Origin: Liolophura sinensis
Lineage: Eukaryota > Mollusca > Polyplacophora > Chitonida > Chitonidae
Length of the DNA: 64,000 nucleotides
Direction: 5' to 3'
Assembly: GCF_032854445.1 (NCBI RefSeq)
Contig: NC_088297.1
Coordinates: forward strand, 1 to 64,000
The notes beneath the pieces are model-generated. The model was not told where the DNA came from, searched no databases, and saw only the letters and a program-made list of their open reading frames with translations. Both the position numbers and the translations under genes were made by a program. Of this stretch, positions 56,901 to 64,000 are shown in pieces; positions within the stretch are counted from its first letter, which is position 1; each line of letters starts with the position of its first letter.

Positions 56901-57087
56901 ATGCTATTATGTCGATTACAATATTCATCTTGCAACTGAGCATGATATTATAATGATTACAATGTTCATCTTGTAATTGAACGTGCTAATATAATGAATA
57001 CAATGTACATTTTGTAACTAATGCTGTTATTATAATGATTACAATATTCATCTTGTAACTGAATATGCTAATGTAATGATTACAATG
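48000..57087 (+). repeat. Recent super-unit amplification, periods 2826 and 3154 bp
   Basis: Within array A5 a compound unit is tandemly repeated. CCTCACG landmarks alternate 1719, 1107, 1719, 1435, 1719 bp from 48691. The private variant ACAACGTTC occurs at 50159, 52985 and 56139, spaced 2826 and 3154 bp, and CACCCTTTAAATG shows the same pattern. 1719 is 42 monomers minus 3; 1107 is 27; 1435 is 35. Copies differ at very few positions by eye, so the amplification is recent. The pattern breaks at about 57087, where the sequence after GAATATGCTAATGTAATG switches to a different monomer order. Confidence 0.9.
53579..54234 (+). repeat. 328-bp (8-monomer) tandem duplication
   Basis: GAAGATGCTATTGCAATG at 53579 recurs at 53907, exactly 328 bp or eight monomers later, with the whole interval duplicated (including GTACATTTTGTAACTAATGC). 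It explains why the second super-unit is 3154 bp instead of 2826 bp. Confidence 0.88.
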
Positions 57088-60000
57088 TCCATTTTGCAAC
57101 TGAGCATGCTTTTATAATGATTACAATGTCCACCTTGTAACTGAACATGCTATTATAATAATTACAATGTTCATCTTGTAACTGAGCATGTTTTTAAAAT
57201 GATTACAATGTTCACCTTGTAACTGAACATGCTTTTATAATGATTACAATGTTTATCTTGTAAGTGAACGAGCTAATATAATGAATACAATGTTTATTTT
57301 GTAACTGATGATGTTATTATAATGATTACAATATTCATCTTGTAAGTGAATATGCTAATGTAATGATTACAATGTCCATTTTGCAACTGAGCATGCTTGT
57401 ATACTGATTACAATGTTCACTTTGAAACTGATGATGTTTTTATAATGATTACAATGTTCACTTTGTAACTGAACATGCTATTACAATGATTACATTGTTC
57501 ACCTTGTAACTGAGCACATTATTATAATGATTACAATGTTCATCTTGTAACTGAATATGCTATTGTAATGATTACAATGTCCATTTTGCAACTGAGCATG
57601 CTTGTATACTGATTACAATGTTCACCTTGCAACTGATGATGTTATTATAATGATTACAATGTTCACTTTTTAACTGAACATGCAATTATAAGGATTACAA
57701 TGTTCACTTTGTAACTGAACATGCTATTACAATGATTACATTGTTCACCTTGTAACTGAGTACATTATTATAATGATTACAATGTTCATCTTGTAACTGA
57801 ATATGCTATTGTAATAAATACAATGTCCATTTTGCAACTGAGCATGCATGTATACTGATTACAATGTTCACCTTGCAACTGATGATGTTTTTATAATGAT
57901 TACAATGTTCACTTTTTAACTGAACATGCTTTTACAATGATTACAATGTTCATCTTGTAATTGAACGTGCTAATATAATGAATACAATGTTTATTTTGTA
58001 ACTGATGATGTTATTATAATGATTACAATATTCATCTTGTAAGTCAATATGCTAATGTAATGATTACAATGTCCATTTTGCAACTGAGCATGCTTTTATA
58101 CTGATTACAATGTTCACCTTGTAACTGATGATGTTTTTATAATGATTACAATGTTCATCTTGTAACTTAGCATGCTATTATAATGATGACAATGTTCATT
58201 TTGTAAATAAGCACGCTATTATACTGTTTACAATGTTCATCTTGTAACTGAGCATGCTATTATAATGATTACAATGTTCATCTTGTAACCGTTGACGCTA
58301 TTATAATGATTACAATGTTCACTTTGTAACTGAACATGCTATTACAATGATTACAATGTTCGTCTTGTAACTGAACATGCTATTATGTCGATTACAATCT
58401 TCATCTTGTAACTGAAAATGATATTATAATGATTACAATGTTTATCTCCAAACTAAGCATGCTATTATAATGATTACAATGTTCACTTCGTAACTGAACA
58501 TGCTATTATAAGTATTACAATGTTCATCTTGTAACTGGGCATGTTTTTATAATGATTACAATGTTCACCTTGTAACTAAACATGCTATTATAATGATTAC
58601 AATGTTCATCTTGTAATTGAACGTGCTAATGTAATGAATACAATGTTCATTTTGTAACTGATGATGTTATTATAATGATTACAATATTCATCTTGTAACT
58701 GAACATGCTATTATGATTACAATTTTCATCTTGTAACTGAGCTTTCTATTATAATGATTACAATGTTTACCTTGTAAGTGAGCGTGCTAATATAATGATT
58801 ACAATGTTTATCTTGTAACTGAACGTGCTAATATAATGAATACAATGTTTATTTTGTAACTGATGATGTTATTATAACGATTACAATATTCATCTTGTAA
58901 GTGAATATGCTAATGTAATGATTACAATGTCCATTTTGCAACTGAGCATGCTTTTATACTGATTACAATGTTCACCTTGTAACTGATGATGTTTTTATAA
59001 TGATTACAATGTTCATCTTGTAACTTAGCATGCTATTATAATGATGACAATGTTCATTTTGTAAATGAGCACGCTATTATACTGTTTACAATGTTCATCT
59101 TGTAACTGAGCATGCTATTATAATGATTACAATGTTCATCTTGTAACCGTTGACGCTATTATAATGATTACAATGTTCACTTTGTAACTGAACATGCTAT
59201 TACAATGATTACAATGTTCGTCTTGTAACTGAACATGCTATTATGTCGATTACAATCTTCATCTTGTAACTGAAAATGATATTATAATGATTACAATGTT
59301 TACCTTGCAACTGAGCATGCTATTATAATGATTACAATGTTCACTTCGTAACTCAACATGCTATTATAAGTATTACAATGTTCATCTTGTAACTGAATAT
59401 GATAATGTAATGATTACAATGTCAATTTTGCAACTGAGCATGCTTTTATACTGATTACAATGTCCACCTTGTAACTGAACATGCTATTATAATGATTACA
59501 ATGTTCATCTTGTAACTGAACATGCTATTATGTCGATTACAATCTTCATCTTGTAACTGAAAATGATATTATAATGATTACAAGGTTTATCTTGCAACTG
59601 AGCATGCTATTATAATGATTACAATGTTCACTTCGTAACTGAACATGCTATTTTAACTATTACAATGTTCATCTTGTAACTGGGCATGTTTTTATAATGA
59701 TTACAATGTTCATCTTGTAACTGAGCACGCTATTGTAATGATTTCAATGTTCTCCTTGTAACTGAGCACATTATTATAATGATTGCAATGTTCATCTTGT
59801 AACTGAATATGCTATTGCAATGATTACAATGTCCATTTTGCAACTGAGCATGCTTGTATACTGATTACAATGTTCACCTTGGAACTGATGATGTTTTTAT
59901 AATGATCACAATGTTCATCTTGTAACTGAACATGCAATTATAAGGATTACAATGTTCACTTTGTAACTGAACATGCTATTACAATGATTACAATGTTCAT

Positions 60001-63000
60001 CTTGTAACTGAACATGCTATTATGTCGATTACAATCTTCATCTTGCAACTGAGCATGATATTATAATGATTACAATGTTCATCTTGTAATTGAACGTGCT
60101 AATATAATGAATACAATGTACATTTCGTAACTGATTCTGTTATTATAATGATTACAATATTCATCTTGTAACTGAATATGCTAATGTAATGATTACAATG
60201 TCCATTTTGCAACTGAGCATGCTTTTATACTGATTACAATGTCCACCTTGTAACTGAACATGCTATTATAATAATTACAATGTTCATCTTGTAACTGAGC
60301 ATGTTTTTATAATGATTACAATGTTCACCTTGTAACTGAACATGCTTTTATAATGATTACAATGTTTATCTTGTAAGTGAACGAGCTAATATAATGAATA
60401 CAATGTTTATTTTGTAACTGATGATGTTATTATAATGATTACAATATTCATCTTGTAAGTGAATATGCTAATGTAATGATTACAATGTCCATTTTGCAAC
60501 TGAGCATGCTTGTATACTGATTACAATGTTCACCTTGAAACTGATGATGTTTTTATAATGATTGCAAAGTTCATCTTGTACCTGAACATGCAATTATAAG
60601 GATTACAATGTTCACTTTGTAACTGAACATGCTATTACAATGATTACATGGTTCACCTTGTAACTGAGCACATTATTTTAATGATTCCAATGTTCATCTT
60701 GTAACTGAATATGCTATTGTAATGATTACAATGTCCATTTTGCAACTGAGCATGCTTGTATACTGATTACAATGTTCACCTTGCAACTGATGATGTTTTT
60801 ATAATGATTACAATGTTCACTTTGGAATTGAACATGCAATTATAAGGATTACAATGTTCACTTTGTAACTGAACATGCTATTACAATAATTACATTGTTC
60901 ACCTTGTAACTGAGCACATTATTATAATGATTACAATGTTCATCTTGTAACTGAATATGCTATTGTAATAAATACAATGTCCATTTTGCAACTGAGCATG
61001 CATGTATACTGATTACAATGTTCACCTTGCAACTGATGATGTTTTTATAATGATTACAATGTTCACTTTGTAACTGAACATGCTATTACAATGATTTCAA
61101 TGTTTATCTTGTAATTGAACGTGCTAATATAATGAATACAATGTTTATTTTGTAACTGATGATGTTATTATAATGATTACAATATTCATCTTGTAAGTGA
61201 ATATGCTAATGTAATGATTACAATGTCCATTTTGCAACTGAGCATGCTTTTATACTGATTACAATGTTCACCTTGTAACTGATGATGTTTTTATAATGAT
61301 TACAATGTTCATCTTGTAACTTAGCATGCTATTATAATGATGACAATGTTCATTTTGTAAATGAGCACGCTATTATACTGTTTACAATGTTCATCTTGTA
61401 ACTGAGCATGCTATAATAATGATTACAATGTTCATCTTGTAACCGTTGACGCTATTATAATGATTACAATGTTAACTTTGTAACTGAACATGCTATTACA
61501 ATGATTACAATGTTCGTCTTGTAACTGAACATGCTATTATGTCGATTACAATCTTCATCTTGTAACTGAAAATGATATTATAATGATTACAATGTTTATC
61601 TTCAAACTAAGCATGCTATTATAATGATTACAATGTTCACTTCGTAACTGAACATGCTATTATAAGTATTACAATGTTCATCTTGTAACTGGACATGTTT
61701 TTATAATGATTACAATGTTCACCTTGTAACTGAACATGCTATTATAATGATTACAATGTTCATCTTGTAATTGAACGTGCTAATATAATGAATACAATGT
61801 TCATTTTGTAACTGATGATGTTATTATAATGATTACAATATTCATCTTGTAACTGAACATGCTATTATGATTACAATTTTCATCTTGTAACTGAGCTTTC
61901 TATTATAATGATTACAATGTTTACCTTGTAAGTGAGCGTGCTAATATAATGATTACAATGTTTATCTTGTAACTGAACGTGCTAATACAATGAATACAAT
62001 GTTTATTTTGTAACTGATAATGTTATTATAATGATTACAATATTCATCTTGTAAGTGAATATGCTAATGTAATGATTACAATGTTCACTTTGTAACTGAA
62101 CATGCTATTACAATGATTACAATGTTCGTCTTGTAACTGAACATGCTATTATGTCGATTACAATTTTCATCTTGTAACTGAAAATGATATTATAATGATT
62201 ACAAGGTTTACCTTGCAACTGAGCATGCTATTAAAATGATTACAATGTTCACTTAGTAACTCAACATGCTATTATAAGTATTACAATGTTCATCTTGTAA
62301 CTGGGCATGGTTTTATAATGATTACAATGTTCATCTTGTAACTGAACATGCTATTATAATGATTACAATGTTCATCTTGTAATTGAACGTGCTATTATAA
62401 TGAATACAATGTTCATTTTGTAACTGATGATGTTATTATAATGATTACAATATTCATCTTGTAACTGAATATGATAATGTAATGATTACAATGTCAATTT
62501 TGCAACTGAGCATGCTTTTATACTGATTACAATGTCCACCTTGTAACTGAACATGCTATTATAATGATTACAATGTTCATCTTGTAACAGAGCATGTTTT
62601 TGTAAAGATTACAATGTTCACCTTGTAACTGAACATGCTTTTATAATGATTACAATGTTCATCTTGTAACTGGGCATACTAGTATAATGATTACAATATT
62701 CATTTTGTAACTGAGCGTGCTATTATACTGATTACAATCTTCATCTTGTAACTGAGCATGCTATTATAATGATTACAATGTTCATCTTGTAACTGGGCAT
62801 GTTTTTATAATGATTACAATGTTCACCTTGTAACTAAACATGCTATTATAATGATTACAATGTTCATCTTGTAATTGAACGTGCTAATATAATGAATACA
62901 ATGTTCATTTTGTAACTGATGATGTTATTATAATGATTACAATATTCATCTTGTAACTGAACATGCTATTATGATTACAATCTTCATCTTGTAACTGAGC

Positions 63001-63810
63001 TTTCTATTATAATGATTACAATGTTTACCTTGTAAGTGAGCGTGATAATATAATGATTACAATGTTTATCTTGTAACTGAGCATGTTTTTGTAATGATTA
63101 CAATGTTCACCTTGTAACTGAACATGCTTTTATAATGATTACAATGTTCATCTTGTAACTGGGCATACTAGTATAATGATTACAATACTAATTTTGTAAC
63201 TGAGCGTGCTATTATACTGATTACAATCTTCATCCTGTAACTGATCATGCTATTATAATGATTACAATGTTCATGTTGTAACTGAACATGCTATTATACT
63301 GATAACAATGTTCATCTTGCAACTGGGCATACTAGTATAATGATTACAATGTTCATTTTGTAACTGAGCATGCTATTATACTAATTACAATTTTCATCTT
63401 GTAATTGAGCATGCTATTATAATGATTACAATGTTCATGTTGTAACTGAACATGCTATTATACTGATAACAATGTTCATCTTGCAACTGAGCATACTAGT
63501 ATAATGATTACAATGTTAATTTTGTAACTGAGCATGCTATTTTACTGATTACAATGTTAAGTTTGTAACTGAGCATGCTATTATACTGATTACAATGTTC
63601 ATCTTGTAATTGAGCATGCTATTATAATAATTAAAATGTTCATGTTGTAACTGAACATGCTATTATACTAATAACAATGTTCATCTTGTAACTAAACATA
63701 ACATTATAATAATTACAATGTTCATTTTGTAACTGAATATGCTATTATATTGATTACAATGTTCATCTTGTAACTGAACGTCCTAATATAATGATTACAA
63801 TGTTCATCTG
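57088..63810 (+). repeat. Satellite with a second 3154-bp periodicity
   Basis: After the 48-57 kb amplification the monomer order changes, but long-range copies persist. AGCATGCATG is at 57841 and 60995, the ACTTAGCATGC monomer at 58167 and 61321, and the aberrant CAAACTAAGC monomer near 58450 and 61604, each 3154 bp apart. GAACGAGCTAAT at 57266 and 60379 is 3113 bp apart, one monomer fewer. A further copy of the ACTTAGCATGC series sits about 860 bp after the first, near 59.02 kb. Confidence 0.85.
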
Positions 63811-63851
63811 GTAACTGAGTGAGTGCTTGGGTTTTAACGTCGTTCTCTCTG
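63811..63851 (+). repeat. 41-bp unit carrying a SINE tail (copy B)
   Basis: Same SINE-tail unit as at 39405-39445, 24,406 bp downstream, again exactly 41 bp between GTAACT cores. Here CTGGTAACTGA stands on both sides of the GTGAGTGCTTGGG insert, which reads like an 11-bp target-site duplication around a 30-bp insert. The following monomers (TTATAATGACTAC, ACAAGGTTCACC, TTGTCACTACATATG) are the same as those after copy A. Confidence 0.88.
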
Positions 63852-64000
63852 GTAACTGAACATGTTATTATAATGACTACAATGTCCATTTTGCAACTGA
63901 GCATGCTTTTATACTGATTACAAGGTTCACCTTGTAACTGATGATGTTTTTATAATGATTACAATGTTCATCTTGTCACTACATATGCTATAATAATGAT

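Larger units (their letters stand above)
33368..64000 (+). repeat. 41-bp satellite array, segment A5 (runs off the window)
   Basis: 30.6 kb of head-to-tail 41-bp monomers without any block, the longest array here, and it continues past the window end. The landmark CCTCACGTTTTAACTG marks its higher-order structure, at 38576, 43367, 44963, 46890, 48691, 50410, 51517, 53236, 54671 and 56390. Intervals are 4791, 1596, 1927, 1801, 1719, 1107, 1719, 1435 and 1719 bp, each a multiple of 41 or that multiple minus 3 per 38-bp monomer or 3-bp loss crossed. Two monomers (39405, 63811) carry SINE-tail sequence. The open frames at 39316-39498 and 63722-63904 are satellite read on the minus strand. No gene-like content anywhere. 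Confidence 0.97.

Noticed and set aside
1-64000. Steroid-receptor-like response elements (TGTTCA/TGAACA)
   Set aside because: The half-sites are 9 bp apart instead of 3 and differ from the usual hexamer; the match is by composition only.
1-64000. Telomeric repeats or a CENP-B box
   Set aside because: No TTAGGG-type tandem run was seen, and I found no sequence fitting the CENP-B box in the monomer or its variants; a centromeric role cannot be judged from sequence alone.

Overview
This window is eukaryotic, non-genic repeat DNA. I find no credible protein-coding gene, no functional RNA gene and no CRISPR array. About 53 kb of the 64 kb is one AT-rich satellite with a 41-bp monomer. The monomer is about 27% G+C, recognisable by the cores ATGATTACAATG, TTGTAAC and TGAACATGC, and all copies lie head-to-tail in the same orientation. 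At 41 bp each that is about 1,300 monomers. The two SINE families embedded in the interspersed blocks look like families widespread in molluscs: one has a tRNA-like head and a (TCAC)n tail, the other a TTCAAGTCC B box and an (AAAT)n tail. A mollusc, perhaps a bivalve, is therefore the best guess, from remembered family resemblance and not from a search.

Layout: satellite array (1-4140); unique block 1 (4141-6981); array (6982-13606); block 2 (13607-15594); array (15595-20091); block 3 (20092-22077); array (22078-26123); block 4 (26124-28111); array (28112-31381); block 5 (31382-33367); then about 30.6 kb of satellite to the window end. Blocks 2-5 are about 1,986-1,988 bp long and nearly identical. 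Block 1 is 2,841 bp because it keeps 853 bp that blocks 2-5 have all lost through one shared deletion, whose right break cuts a SINE. Each block holds a 30-bp minisatellite, a 365-bp minus-strand tRNA-derived SINE with a 12-bp target-site duplication, a SINE head (complete SINE only in block 1) and a decayed satellite monomer near its right end.

The array is organised on several scales: 41-bp monomers; ordered variant monomers (higher-order repeats, HORs); 1.1-1.9 kb HORs; super-units of about 2.8-3.15 kb between 48 and 62 kb; block-to-block units of 5.3-9.5 kb; a macro-duplication in which blocks 2+3 correspond to blocks 4+5 (offset 11.3-12.5 kb); and a 24.4-kb offset between two rare monomers (39405 and 63811) that carry a SINE tail. 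Distances between equivalent landmarks are whole multiples of 41, minus 3 bp for each 38-bp variant monomer crossed. This points to unequal exchange or replication-based amplification in register. Nothing here acts as a gene pathway; the interest lies in repeat architecture and history.
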